In this document: positions 46,380 to 58,270 of the stretch, piece by piece | Position numbering within the stretch: position 1 is the stretch's first letter | Layout: each line of letters starts with the position of its first letter | Assembly (NCBI GenBank): GCA_047967505.1 | Contig: CM106541.1 | DNA from: Dipteris shenzhenensis | Lineage: Eukaryota > Polypodiophyta > Polypodiopsida > Gleicheniales | Length of the DNA: 64,000 nucleotides | Direction: 5' to 3' (one strand) | Position numbers and translations under genes: made by a program | The notes under the pieces: generated by a model | Seen by the model: the letters and a program-made list of their open reading frames with translations, nothing else | Told to the model about the DNA's origin: nothing | The model's database searches: none

Positions 46380-49300
46380 AAAAACCCCCCCGCCCCCTCC
46401 CCCACCCCCGCCCGCTCCTTCGCCCTCCCTCTCCCCCCTTGCTACTCTCCCCCCCTTCCTAACCCGCCCTCCTTTCCTCTCCCCCCCCCCCCCCAATTCC
46501 TCTCCCCTTCCCTCCCTTTCCCTCCCCGCTAGCCCCCTCCCTCCCTCCTAACCCCCCCTTACCCCCACCAAAAAAAAAAAAAAGGAAAAAAAAAAAAACC
46601 TCCCAGACCACCCTCTCCGTCCCCACCCCCTTGCTTCCTAGCTCAGCTCCCCTACCCCTCCCCCTTCAACCTACCTCCATCTCCCCCCCTCAGTCTTTCC
46701 TCTCCTTCCCTTCCCCTCTCTCCTACCCTCTCTTTCTCCTTCTTCTTACACCCATGTTCCAGGGCATCCTGGGCAGTAGTTTCATGGACGGAGCTTTTTC
46801 AATATTGGAATCGGCCTTTTCACATCGATTGGCAAATGGATCCCCATTCAGCAAATCTTTATCCGCTTCCACCGACCACGGGAACAGTCATTTTTTCAGA
46901 AGATGAGTTGAAGAGCTCAAGAAAGATGTGGAATTAGAGGGCTCCACATCACTTTTTGCCCACCATCATTGGGTCACACCCTTCCACATCACAAGCTACA
47001 GAGACTGGATGCTTGGCGAGATCTCACCCCACACCTCAAGGATATTCGACTTTTGGGACATGGATTCTTCCAAGTGGTTTTTGACTCCCACGAGTCCACA
47101 ACCCTTGTTCTTGGGGAGGAGGTTTTGGGTTTTGGAAAGCCCGGGGTAGGTCACATCACTATTCATTAGATTTCTTGGTCTTCCTCAGGTCTACCATCGA
47201 CTCTTGCCACTATCGGAGCCACATTCGGAGTGGTCACTAAGATCCCCCCCTTTCCTAGCATGCCTTCTTCCTCAGCAGAGGCAATCAATGTAGACAGGGT
47301 GCCTCGTGTTAGGGTCATTGTCTCTGACCCTAACATCTCAGATGACCATATCATGCTTCAGTGTCCAGACGGCTCTCTCTTTCGATAAAGAGTCGAGATT
47401 TCAGGTAGACAGGACCAGTGTAGGATTTGCAGGACCCTTGGGCACTTTGCCAGAGCCCAGCACCCTGTACCATGCAATCCAGGACCACCAAGAACAGTAG
47501 GGTGCCCTGCTTTGTGCACCCTAGGACCACCAGGGCAGCAGGGCGCCCAATTCCCGTAGCACACCCGAAGCTATCAGAGCGGCTCCCTTACCTCAGGAGG
47601 AGACCTTTGATCCTATTCAGACAGATGCCTTCCAAACTCTAGAGGTGGATGTCGATGCAGCCCCAGACACTACAGCTCCACACCAGGAGGGGCCTTCATA
47701 TGCACTAGCCCCAATCAACTTGGTTTCTGACCATGAGGGGGCTATAGGTACTTCTTCCCCATAGAATGTTCCTGCCATAGTCAAGACAACCGAGAAAGTG
47801 TAGGCACAGATGAGGACTCCAGATTCCTCTTCAACCCAGCCATAGCCCTCCTCAGCCCCCAGCTCCAGTTCTACTAATAGAGGCCTGGCAGGTCCTTCTC
47901 CTCCATCTTCCATGAGTGCAAGTCTTCTTTGCCCTCCTCAGCTAGACTTGCTTATCAGGAACTCTTTTTCAGCACTGGTAGATTCGGCTACTTTCATGGA
48001 TGATGAGGAGTTTGTGCCCTCCACCTTAGGGGTCCCGATCATTGGGATTCCTTTTGATAGGGCCTCCCCTTCAGTAGGTGTGGGGATCCTTTCTCCTGTT
48101 GAGTTTACTGCCCTCAGTAGGAGTATTTTGGCCTAGGGGAAGCTAGTCTCCTCTACTATGTTGGGTAAGCCTTTCCATCCAGCATCCTCCTGTCGATGAG
48201 GATAGTCAGCTGGAACATACAGGGCCTAGGCAGAGTTCCACACCGTCGCCGTAGGCAGCTGATCTGGAATCAGCTTTATATAGGTGTCACTCGAGGTGCT
48301 ATTGATATCCTTTTTATCCAGGAACACAAGTTGGATGCCGGTGATTGCTCAAAGTTTGGCAAACTACTTTCAAGACATACCTTCTAGTTGCTTGCTATGG
48401 GCATAAGGGGAGGTACTTGCATTTCGGTCTCTCCTTCTATTCTCCCCTTGGTTGCTGGTCATGGTATTACCTCCCCCTCTAGAGCTCAATGGATCATTAT
48501 TTTGATTAGAGGGCGTTAGATTGGTCTTCTCAATATTTATGCTCCCAACAATAGAGGGGAGCAGATCTCCTTTTGGAAGGAGTTACTCTCTTGGCCCCCA
48601 TTGCAGATTCTTGGATCATTGGTGGCGACTTCAACATGATTGAGTTGCCTTCACACAAAAAGGGAGGCAGACAAAGTGGAATTCATTCTTTGGAGAAGGT
48701 AGCCTGGGATGCCTTTCTCTTTCAGTACACTGGCAGGGACACTTGGTTGGATGATGCCTTTCATGTTATGCCATAGTCACCCCTATACTCTTGGTCGAAC
48801 AGGAGTATACACATGCATCCATGCATGTATTGCCAGATTTTATGTAGACGATTGGGCACTTGACAAAGGAGGATCTGTATGCATTTTTGCTAGGGTTTCC
48901 ACCTCAGATCATTTTCCAGTGCTATTGCAGATTCTTGAGCCTCATCAGAGAGGACGCTCTGCCAGTGTCAGGATTCCGGATGCTTTTTATGCATAGGAAA
49001 GCCTCACAGAGGATATTTTACAGATTTGGGTTTCTCATGGACATATCGAAGAAGACACAAACATGATGCATTAGGAGCAAGAGTAGGACCTTCAATTGTG
49101 CAAAGCTTTGATGAGGACATGCAACATGAGTAAGTGCTTGACCAAGCTAGCTCAACTGCTCGATGATGAGCTCTACAACTTGGAGAGGCATAGAAGAATG
49201 ACATAGATTATGTTTCTGAAGAGGAGGGTGATTCAGATTCTACATTTCAATTGCCTATCCCCTTAATATAGCTTTCAGCAATGGGTCCCATGCCACATGA

Positions 49301-49440
49301 TCAGAGCTTACCATATGCCTTCAAGGACAAGTAGATGCCACATTTTGTATGTAAAGAGCTTGGTGATTCTTGAGGCAGGTCTCATGGATGCCATCCTATT
49401 TCCCATAATGGATGGAAAGCTTTGTGGATGCTTTATCATA
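46380..49440 (+). pseudogene. Decayed LINE (L1-type) with polypyrimidine leader, ORF1 and endonuclease
   Basis: Plus strand. C/T-rich leader 46,380-46,760 with A-runs at about 46,568-46,600. ORF1: DUF4283-like FLGLPQVYHRLLP (about 47,170) and, in another frame, VDRVPRVRVIVSDPNI; knuckle relic CRICRTLGHFARAQ (about 47,420) with the last Cys lost. ORF2 begins at 48,196 with MRIVSWNIQGLGRVP (endonuclease Asn), DILFIQEHKLD (Glu), then after frameshifts WIIGGDFNMIELP (Asp/Asn) and STSDHFPVLLQI (the Ser-Asp-His signature). The linker region fades by about 49,440. No reverse transcriptase. Same family as 41,200-42,510 (minus). Confidence 0.8.
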
Positions 49441-50425
49441 TCCTAGAATGACTCGGAAGTTGGATGTGTTCCACTAAGAGTTTTGTTTTTACAACACGAG
49501 TATCTACAACTTCCCAACATTGTAAGAAATCTTAGTGATCTAATATCATAAGTGAGCTGAGGAGTAGAAAGGAGATGTAATGATAACAGAGAACTAGAAT
49601 GTCTATATTGCATAGAATGTCTAAAGTGAATGACCCATACAATGAGCACTGGCCTATATAGAGAGTGAAGAGCCACACATGAAAAGGTGTGTGCTCCAAA
49701 GGGTGTGTGCATGAAGAGGTGTGTACCTCTTGTGAGGGGCACCGCTCTTGATGAGAATGTACGTTACAATGTAAGTGTATGCCTCTTTGGAAAACTCATG
49801 GCTCTTGATTGTAGCTCTTGTGAAGGGTTGTTCCTCGTAGGAATTGACCCCTCAAAAGGGCATATCCTTCCACAAGTGTCTAGTCATCCAACTATACATA
49901 GTATAAGGTTTTAGGAAAATAATACATCAATCATCGTATTTTCTCCCACTCAAAAGAAGTCCCTTGTGGGAAAGATGAATTGGTGTATAATGAACCATAT
50001 TTGATGATGCAAATATTGTTGCAAGATGCCACGGTAATGCTGCATATCCTACCAAGTAGTATCAAAATTGTGAAGAAGATTCCAGCACTGAACGAGGAAC
50101 TTAGTGATAAGTAGATGCCGTGTCTCACATTGTCAATGCTTGAGAATGCACCTGAGAAAGAGAAGAATATAGTCTTTTTTGATTTTTGGGAAATTATTGC
50201 CTAGACGTGGAATGTCTTCATCATCTAGAATATCTACTTTAAACCATGAAATGTAATATGTAGGGAGACCAAGATGGTGGTAAATTGAACTTATAACGTA
50301 GTGTTGAGTGTTTCTTTATGATTTAGAACGGTTTATATATTGTGGCCATAGCTTGGGAAACGACTTGAGTATCTTGTAGCGATGTGGAGCCATGAATAAC
50401 AGAACCCTATCACCTTGGTCACCTC
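49441..50425. other. No gene seen
   Basis: AT-rich with repeated gtgtgt-ctcttgtgaggg words at 49,690-49,830; nothing coding. Confidence 0.45.
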
Positions 50426-50429
50426 CCCA

Positions 50430-50662
50430 TCTGTAAGCACCCATATGAATGACGGAAATATATTGTTGGTGCTACATATCTCTTGGATCATTGTCTATTT
50501 ATTGGCTTGCACATGCACACATGTTTGTTTAAGTACACAAGTAAAGAAGTTTTGGATTCAGTAGTTAAGCACTTCTACGTGAATTCTTGGGACACTCTAT
50601 CGGTCTTCTACTTTGTGGGATACCCTTTGTCCTCGGTAGTATTTCTAACATGGTATAGAGCC
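50430..50662 (+). mobile_element. Possible copia-type LTR end with PBS-like motif
   Basis: At 50,651-50,662 tggtatagagcc differs by one base from the initiator-Met primer-binding motif tggtatcagagcc used by the intact copia element here. The 220 bp before it resemble 54,340-54,600 (gaaatatatt, ttcattgtct, atcagtcttctattgtg-type blocks). The 5' LTR end and any gag are not seen, so this is a tentative decayed LTR. Confidence 0.35.
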
Positions 50663-51024
50663 CTGATTGGACATTCACGAGAAGTGGAGCTTGAAGGCAA
50701 GGACCTTGCTAAACAGCCACCTTGACTCAATGCTCGGGGTAATCTACTTCGATGTCTATTGGCATAGTTTGTTCAAGGCTCATGTATACAAGCATTGCAG
50801 TTGCATGATCACTTTTCATTGCTATTGCCCTGCTAGCCCCTTGTGTAGCTTGTATTACACAATGCATGGATTGTATCTATGGAATCAAAGTTAGATGGCT
50901 ACTCTAGCTTAGAGGGGGAGATCACAAGATGACACATGGATGCTGATGGTCTGGGTAATTTGGAGTTATGCTTGAGATTTAATTTCTCAAGCATGTCATT
51001 GTGAGAAGTGCAGCGGAAATGAAT

Positions 51025-51027
<3 letters not shown>

Positions 51028-51076
<49 letters not shown>
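51028..51076. repeat. (GA)n microsatellite
   Basis: About 48 bp of pure GA. Confidence 0.95.
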
Positions 51077-51079
<3 letters not shown>

Positions 51080-51519
51080 AGCCTCACACACAACACACTG
51101 AGAATGAGAGAAAGGCACAAGAGAACTGCAAGTGATCTCTAGGAAAACCCCTGCTACAACTGGGGGAAAACGTTTGCACAAACATGCTGCTTGAGCTCTC
51201 CACTGGACGACTCAACAACCTCACCAATTGGAAGCACAAAGGGGTGGGTGAACTCTTCCACAACCCTTCCCTAGAACTACTCTACAAGGGTTGGCAATGT
51301 TGCTCCAATGAATGGAGAATGAGGGCTGAGGGGGGGCCTATAAATAGCCTCCAGTCCCTCCCTAGAAAACCAACCAGCAAGGGGGCATATAGCGGACCCC
51401 CTACCTTAGGTCAACCCAACATGCCATATGGCCAGCTTAGCAAAGGGAGGGTGGGTCAACCCACACCTCTGTCCTATAAAAGGGCCTAGTAGAAGCCCTC
51501 CAAGGGCTTGACTCTTACA

Positions 51520-51673
51520 GCCCTAAGGGGAGCCTCTCCTCCTACCCCTCAACCAAGGGCTCAAGTACAGGCCCCTCTCAAGTCCAGCCCTAAGGGCTCA
51601 AGTACAGCCCTAAGGGGAGCCTCTCCTCCTACCCCTCAACCAAGGGCTCAAGTATAGGCCCCTCTCAAGTCCA
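51520..51673. repeat. 87-bp tandem duplication
   Basis: Two copies starting gccctaaggggagcctctcc, near-identical. A short gccctaagggctcaagtaca partial copy sits at the junction. Confidence 0.9.
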
Positions 51674-51810
51674 AACTAGTACACGGTCGCCAGATCAATG
51701 AATTTCAATGCTCCAATGACAACGGGCATATATTAGCTCACAAAGATCAATCAACTATGTCTGGATTCCTGCACTAGAAATCTACTAACCCATCCGGATC
51801 TCTAGTAGCA

Positions 51811-52124
51811 TCAGACAATAGCTACAGCAGAACACTAGGAGAACCCCTCTAGATTTTCCAGGTCATAACATTCCAAACAAAATACAAACCTGTAACATAC
51901 TGCCACTTGAGTGAGTGGGAACAATTTCTCGTGGCTTGAGGTCCTGCCTGAAAGCTTGCTAGCAACATCAGACAATAGCTGCAATAGAACACTAGGAGAA
52001 ACCCTCTAGATTTTCCAAGTCATAACATTCCAAACAAAATACAAACTGGCAACATACTGCCACTTGAGTCAGTGGGAACAACTCCTCGTGGCTTGAGGTC
52101 CTGCCTAAAAGCTTTCCTCGATAA
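51811..52124. repeat. 157-bp tandem duplication
   Basis: Two copies from tcagacaatagct through gtggcttgaggtcctgcct with about ten differences. It lies at the 3' side of the minus-strand copia gag relic and may duplicate part of it. Confidence 0.95.
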
Positions 52125-52199
52125 ATGACTCCTTTACCCCTTGCTCCTGATTGGCAAGTCTTGCTGCCACAAACAAGCAAGCAATCCACCATCTAGATC

Positions 52200-53240
52200 C
52201 GAAAAGCTTGCTGCTGGCAACGCTTTCCTCATGCTACTAAAAGGCTAGAGTATACATCATCGTGGACTATTGATCAATTGGATACTGGTCTTATCAACGT
52301 TCCTTTGGGGGCACTGCTACCAATAATGACCTTTCTAGCCATGGCGGTTACATGTGCGAGATGCCTTGAGTGCTTCTCGCTCCTTAGCTATCAATTGCTT
52401 TCTACCTTTTTGCACCAAAGCCTCAGGCTGACTCTCTTAGGTACGATCAACAAAGCACTCCTCCTGGTCAAGCACCATCGGAACCAATTCCTCCCAAGTC
52501 AACTCATTCATCCTACCACTGGTGATCAAGAACGAATAGAAGGCCCTATATTGAGAGGATAATTGGGACAGTGGAGCTATGGACATGTCCTCGGATGATA
52601 TCCGCTTCCCTTCCTGGAGGATCTCTTACTGAAGTTCTTGTAACTTGTTGATGTGGTCCCGCATCGATGAAGACTTCTTGGGATCTAACAACCGTATCTA
52701 GATTTCCAAGGAAACCCTCTTCATGGGAGAGGTTCGATTCTACATGGATGCCAAAATGCTCCCATATACTCTTGGCCACTGTCATGTGCTTCACGTGTTA
52801 ATCACCTAAGGAGTACAGTTAAGAAAAATAAATGATCTTACCCTTGCATTGACATGGTCCCAGAGCTGAGATAGGGTATCAGCCTCCTTCTATGCCAAGA
52901 TGCCAAGGTCTTTCGCAAGGGGATCTGGTCTGTCAACATCTACCGAGATGAAATTTTCCAGATCATATGGCAATAACACAGACTCCATCATCACCCTCCA
53001 GACGCCATAATTGAGCCCATCCAATTTTTCCGGTCAACCAGGAATGTGGGCAACACTAGGATTTTTGTCTTGTTCTCTGCCATCTCAGCCAAAGACGCCA
53101 TGTCGGAGTGACGAGGAAGCTGAACTGAAAGAGAAGATGGATGGGATAGAAGAGAACATAAGGTTGAAGAAAGGAGAGGGCTGGAGAAGAGGATGAAGGG
53201 GCTGATAGCCCAATGTACCTCCACTCCTAACACCTCCTTT
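52200..53240 (-). pseudogene. Ty1/copia gag relic, different family
   Basis: Minus strand from about 53,130: MASLAEMAENKTKILVLPTF, then, through stops and frameshifts, the UBN2-type gag pattern: SMRDHINKLQELQ, ISSEDMSIAPLSQLSSQYRA and MNELTWEELVPMVLDQEE (about 52,660-52,460). The order fits copia gag, but the sequence is not the family at 54.9-60.8 kb. The zinc knuckle and pol were not found. Confidence 0.6.
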
Positions 53241-54335
53241 CTGATCTGAAACCACCCTTCAAAGTTACCCTTTGCTAGGCACCTAAACAGTCCACTCCTC
53301 GCACACGCTCCTCCTCAAAGACACCTTTGAACACAGCACCCTAAACATCCTATCTGTGTGCTAGCTCAAAACTCCCTCCACTCCTTGGGTCTCAAGCCAA
53401 CTATGGGATACCCTTCATCCTTTTAGCTTATTAGATGCTCTTTGTCTTGGCCTTCATCACGTAGTCTTTGGCCTTTCTTGTGTCATTCAATCTTTGGCCC
53501 CCCTTTGGTCTTTGGTGTAAACACTTATGGTTTTATCTTGAAAGTTATCCCCCCCACACTTGCAATCCAAGGTATGCCACATTGGTGCTTCCAATTATAA
53601 ATGATCCCAAAAGAGGGTATCCCGCAATGGGAGAGGAGACTGATAGAGCACCCCAGTAATTTATGCAAAAGTGTTTAACTCCGTTGACCTTGATAGATGG
53701 ATAGGGAGTCGAAATAGACCCTGAGAGCATTGTTCCTCAAGCATTCAGGTTGTTCAATCTTGAGGGGGCAGTTGGAGGATGTTGGTAGCTAGAGTGCTCG
53801 AGCTTGAAGGCCAGTACGTGACTTGTGCTTTATCCTTTGTGGAGTGAGTGTAAGTAGGCCCTTACTTCCATCAAGGCAAAAGCCTTGATCTCCTTAAGGC
53901 ATCTTCATATTTATCAAGGATCATCTTGTAGAGGTTCTTCTCCCCTTTGAATTTTTTAAAGAAAACTTGTCATTCAGAGCTATGCAGGAGCATCTGAACA
54001 TTTTGTTTTCAAACTATCCATTTAGAGTTATGTTAATTTTAGTTTTTAGTTTCTTCCTTTCTTCTATGCTTGAGCTCATTGTTTGGCCTGAAGAATAAGC
54101 TACAAAGGAGTTGTGCTATCCAACATTCACAACACTTTGATAAGTCAAAGTGACCAATCAAAAGATGAGCTTTTCTTGAAGAGTCATCTCTAATGATGGT
54201 ACTTAATGGTAATGGTTTCAATGGACATGGTGGCAAGTATCGGCTTAGCAAAGGTTCAAGGTATCCACAAGAGGAACATCTATACAACTAATGCAACCTT
54301 ACAATTAAAAGAGGATGGATCCTTACTCCTACAAA
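53241..54335. other. No gene seen
   Basis: AT-rich, short frames only. Confidence 0.5.
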
Positions 54336-54339
54336 CATG

Positions 54340-54872
54340 CCAAAGTAACGTCTGTTGGAACGCCTACACATGGCATGTGTCATAAGCTGCGCCGATTGTG
54401 GGTATGGAAATATATTATTTTGGTGGTTTCTCTATCTGGCTGGTTCATTGTCTGTTGATGAGTCTGCACATCTATTCTATCCACATAAGTTTAAGAAGTT
54501 TGTGATTCCACACCCCACACCACACTGTGTGAGCTCCTGGGCATTACTATCAGTCTTCTATTGTGCGTACCATTTGTTGGGTCAAGAATATAACCTTTTC
54601 ATGCTTGTATTATCATTCTTTTAGGAGGGATAGATGTGACAGGTAGCTGACATGTAATACACATAGATGATTAAGTCCCTCATGTAAGGCTTGATATTAA
54701 GGACATGTCAACTCTTGAGCTGATTGTAACTATAAAGACTAAGACTCGGGATGCCCTCCGAGTTCCTTGAATTGCATTCCTTTTTGTGCCTCTCTCTGTC
54801 TTGCTCTGTTTGTCGTCCTCTACACAGAGTTCCAATTTACGTGTGTTACGATACTATATAGATGGAAGTATG
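54340..54872 (+). other. LTR-like sequence interrupted by the copia insertion
   Basis: Starts tgttggaacgcctacacatg and is similar in its first half to 50,430-50,640. It has a tataaagactaag promoter-like stretch and ctctctctgtcttgctctgt text typical of LTR R regions. It may be a decayed solo LTR; boundaries and target-site duplication are not seen. Confidence 0.3.
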
Positions 54873-54877
54873 ATATT

Positions 54878-55047
54878 TGTGGGGGTTAAAGGTCACTGTG
54901 CCTTTACCCCAGTTATGTACAATACTCAAACACATATATAAATGAATGAAAAAGAAGATTAGGGTGGTTCTGCACCCACCAAACTTGTGTGGCTCTCTGT
55001 CTCTCTCTCTCCTTCTTCCGTTATTGCTTCCGTTGAGAGCACTCTCA
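54878..55047 (+). repeat. 5' LTR, 170 bp
   Basis: Begins TG and ends CA. Contains acatatataaatgaatgaa (TATA- and polyA-like) and a CT-rich tail. Confidence 0.97.
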
Positions 55048-55049
55048 AC

Positions 55050-55063
55050 TGGTATCAGAGCCC
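55050..55063 (+). promoter_or_regulatory. Primer-binding site, initiator Met tRNA
   Basis: tggtatcagagccc starts two bases after the 5' LTR; it is the classic complement of the 3' end of plant initiator Met tRNA. Confidence 0.95.
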
Positions 55064-56484
55064 GGGTGATCTAGCTGAGCGTGCGTGAATGCTTGAAGCT
55101 CAGCAGCTCTGTGAGAGGAAGGAGAAGCTTTGTGGGAAGCTTTGTGGGTGACTTTACTTTCATCCGAGTGTGCAGAGACCTTGGAGGAACCTTTGGAAAA
55201 GTCACTTTGGCATTGCGAAGTGGTTTTGAGAGCCTGTTAAGAGCTTTCAAAGAAAAAGTCGTTTTTTGAGCTTTTCCCTGTTCCGTTCAATGACAGAGAC
55301 TCCATATTGACTTGTAGAGGCAACTATTGCTTGCTTTTGGTGTCCACATTACTTCAGGAGCTTGGAAACACCTTCATTCTTGAATCTGGGATCATTTCAG
55401 CGGATTTCTGACTCACTGTGTCAGTTCCTGCGTTTTTTGCCCGAGTGTTGGAACTCAAGTTTGGAGCAACCATTTGCAGATCTGTCAGTTCCAGTGAACT
55501 CAGGAGGTCCTAAAACTTCTATGTTGCTCATCATTCACACTTCGGTGGAGTTTACAGATAGCTATGTTTCCAAAAACGTTTTTCAGTCCGTGTGTTGGAC
55601 CCAGTGATTGAGACCACGGTTTCCAAAACCGTCTGTCCCATTGCATTTCGGACGCCCAAAAACCCCTACCTATCAGTTCTTGCGTGATTCGGTGGAGGAT
55701 TTTCAGAGTTATAGATCTCTGTGTATTCGATTTCGTCTCTCTGTTATGCATTTTTCATACTAAGGTTTTGAAACCTTAGATTTATGCCACATGGCAGTGG
55801 ATAAGTGTTGACTCCCATTTCTCACTCATCGGTTGGGATTTTGGAGTTCTGGCAGAAGAGAGATATTTGCAGATTTTCTTGCTGAGTCCGATTATGCAAT
55901 GGCACCCATGTTTTGAAGCATCTCAGGTTCTATTTTCAGTAGCGCTCATTACCATGGGACTATGATTTCTTGAGCATACCTTATGCAGATCACTCTGGTT
56001 GCAGGCAGTGTGTGCTCATTCGTGGTATGCATTGGGTTGCAGTGGATGATTTATAGGCTATTTGGATGCATTGCGGTCCTTGTTGGTGGATGCACTGATA
56101 GGCCCAAATTGCCTTGTGGGATGCTATTTTTTATGAGCGCTTTGCACATGGATGCTATTTTATGCTGAGGGACAGCTTTGACACATTGCAGGTGATGCAC
56201 TGATAGTGCTATGCTCTCTTGGACGAGATATTATTGATGCATATGCCAGTGGACGGTGTTTATGCTTGAGTCATTTGGCACTTATTGGCATTTTCTTTTG
56301 GGCCAGATTTGCTCATATGGATGCATAGTATATGCACATGAGTCAGATGCATCTTTTGATGCTTTGAGCTTTGAGTTTTTGTGATATTTCAGTCTATTGT
56401 GGCATACACATTTGGGTGCACCTGGTATTTGGTGTGATTCTCTCTTGCAGGTACTAGCATTTGGGATTTTGTTTCATTTGCATC
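55064..56484 (+). other. Untranslated leader of the copia element
   Basis: About 1.4 kb without a long gene. Its second half is conserved in the minus-strand relic (16,825-15,960). Short frames such as 55,983-56,168 are not conserved as protein. The length suggests packaging or translation signals, but none can be named. Confidence 0.6.
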
Positions 56485-57015
56485 ATGGCATCCTCTTCCA
56501 TGTCTGAAAAGGAGTTTTTCAGCATTAAAAAGTTTGATGGGACAAACTTTTCTTTGTGGAAAGAACAAATAAGGGATGTGCTTATTCAAAAGAAGCAGAT
56601 TAAACCCTTGGCAGGTATTGAAGCTAAGCCTGCGGATATGTCTGAGGATGATTGGAATGAGTTGGATGCATTAGCAAAGTCTACTATTAGACTTCATCTT
56701 GCAGAGTCAGTTTATTTCACAGTAGTAAATGAGCAGACTACGGAAGATTTGTGGAAGAAACTGTGTGCCACTTATGAGAAGGAAACTGCCTCTAATAAAG
56801 TTTACCTCATGAAGAGATTGTTTGAGCTGCAGATGAAGGAAGGGGTCTCCATTGCTTCTCACTTGAATGAATTCAATATTATTTTCAGCCAGCTTCAGGC
56901 TCAGAAAATGAATTTTGATGCGGAGACTAAGGCAATATTTCTCTTATGTTCATTGCCATCCTCATGGGATACCTTCCGTACAGCTGTCAGTAACTCTGCA
57001 CCTGGTGGATACTGA
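56485..57015 (+). pseudogene. Copia gag, truncated by frameshift
   Basis: The ATG at 56,485 (MASSSMSEKEFFSIKKFDG) is preferred over the in-frame ATG at 56,461 because the relic copy aligns from here. UBN2-type gag: FSLWKEQIRDVLIQKKQ, TTEDLWKKLCATYEKE, GVSIASHLNEFN and LLCSLPSSWDTFRTAV. A single-base loss near 57,010, relative to the relic, brings a stop, and the zinc knuckle continues in the next frame. Confidence 0.9.
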
Positions 57016-58270
57016 AATTTGATGATGTTGTGGGTAGCTTGTTGGCCGAGGAGATTAAAAGGAAGTCTATGGATGGCAACAAGCAGGATGCAGCCTTAAA
57101 TGTGCAAAGGGGCAGATCACAGTTCAGGGGGAAGTCCCAAGAAAGAGGAAAGTCACGTAGCAAATCCAGGGCACGGAACATTGAGTGTTACCACTGTGGC
57201 AAGAAGGGCCATATGAAAAAGGATTGCTACAAGTTGAAAAGAGAGCAAAAGGATAAGAAAAAGAATGCAAATTGGGGTGCAAATCAAAAGGAAGAGAGTC
57301 CAAGGGAGGACAAAGGAAAAGTGAAGATCAAGGAGATCAATGCAGTCACACGTGATAGTGACAATGATGTTCTCTTCATGTCTAGTTTATCTGCAGAGTT
57401 GCTTATCACTTCAGATGATGCATATTCCCAGGATTGGATTTTGGATTCTGGTGCTTCATTCCATGTTACTCCCCATATGGAATGGTTCTCCACTTATGAT
57501 AGTGGAAAGACAAGTTGTGTGCATCTTGGAAATGACTATGCATGTGACATAGTGGGAGCAGGTGACATAAAGTTTTCTTTTGCAAATGGGTCTGCATTTG
57601 TTTTGAAACATGTGAGACATGTGCCTAAGCTGACCAAGAGTCTTATTTCAGTGGGTCAGCTAGATGATGCTGGTTTTCACACCACTTTTGGCTTTCAAAG
57701 TTGGAAAATTCAGAAGGGCTCTGTGCTTTTGGCCAGGGGTGCCAAGTGTGGGACTTTGTATCCCTTACATGTATCAGGGGTATTTGATCATGTTGTTGCA
57801 ATAACCGAGCAGCCAAGCACTTCTTTGTGGCATTGCAGGTTGGGGCACATGAGCCAGAATGGAATGAAACTCTTATGCCGTTTGGGTTATGTATCGCATT
57901 TGAGTTTCTCTGATTTTGAATTTTGTGAGCACTGTCTCTATGGGAAGCAGACTAAATCAGCCCATAAAAGAAGGGGAAAGAAAGAGTTTGAAATGCTTGA
58001 TTTGGTGCATTCAGACATATGTGGTCCCATGCCTACACGGTCATTAGGTGGGGCTGAATACTATGTGACATTCATTGATGATGCAACTAGGAAAGTGTGG
58101 GCTTATGCTATAGCTCGGAAGAGTGATGTGTTCCAGGTATTTCAGAAATGGATGGCCTTGGTTGAGAATCAGTCAGGTAGAACGCTTAAATGCCTACGGA
58201 CTGACAATGGTGGAGAGTATCTCTCTCATGACTTTCAGCATTTCTGTGATACTCGTGGGATTAAGAGGGA
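57016..58270 (+). pseudogene. Copia nucleocapsid, protease and integrase N-terminal half
   Basis: Frame open from about 57,010. In order: zinc knuckle CYHCGKKGHMKKDC (about 57,187), protease DWILDSGASFHV with intact DSGA (57,432), VRHVPKLTKSLISVGQL, GAG-pre-integrase LWHCRLGHMSQNG and FCEHCLYGKQTK, integrase core LVHSDICGPM and FIDDATRKVWAY, then RTDNGGEY. A deletion of about 20 bp at 58,274, relative to the relic copy, shifts the frame within integrase; the tail to 58,370 is out-of-frame. Confidence 0.9.
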
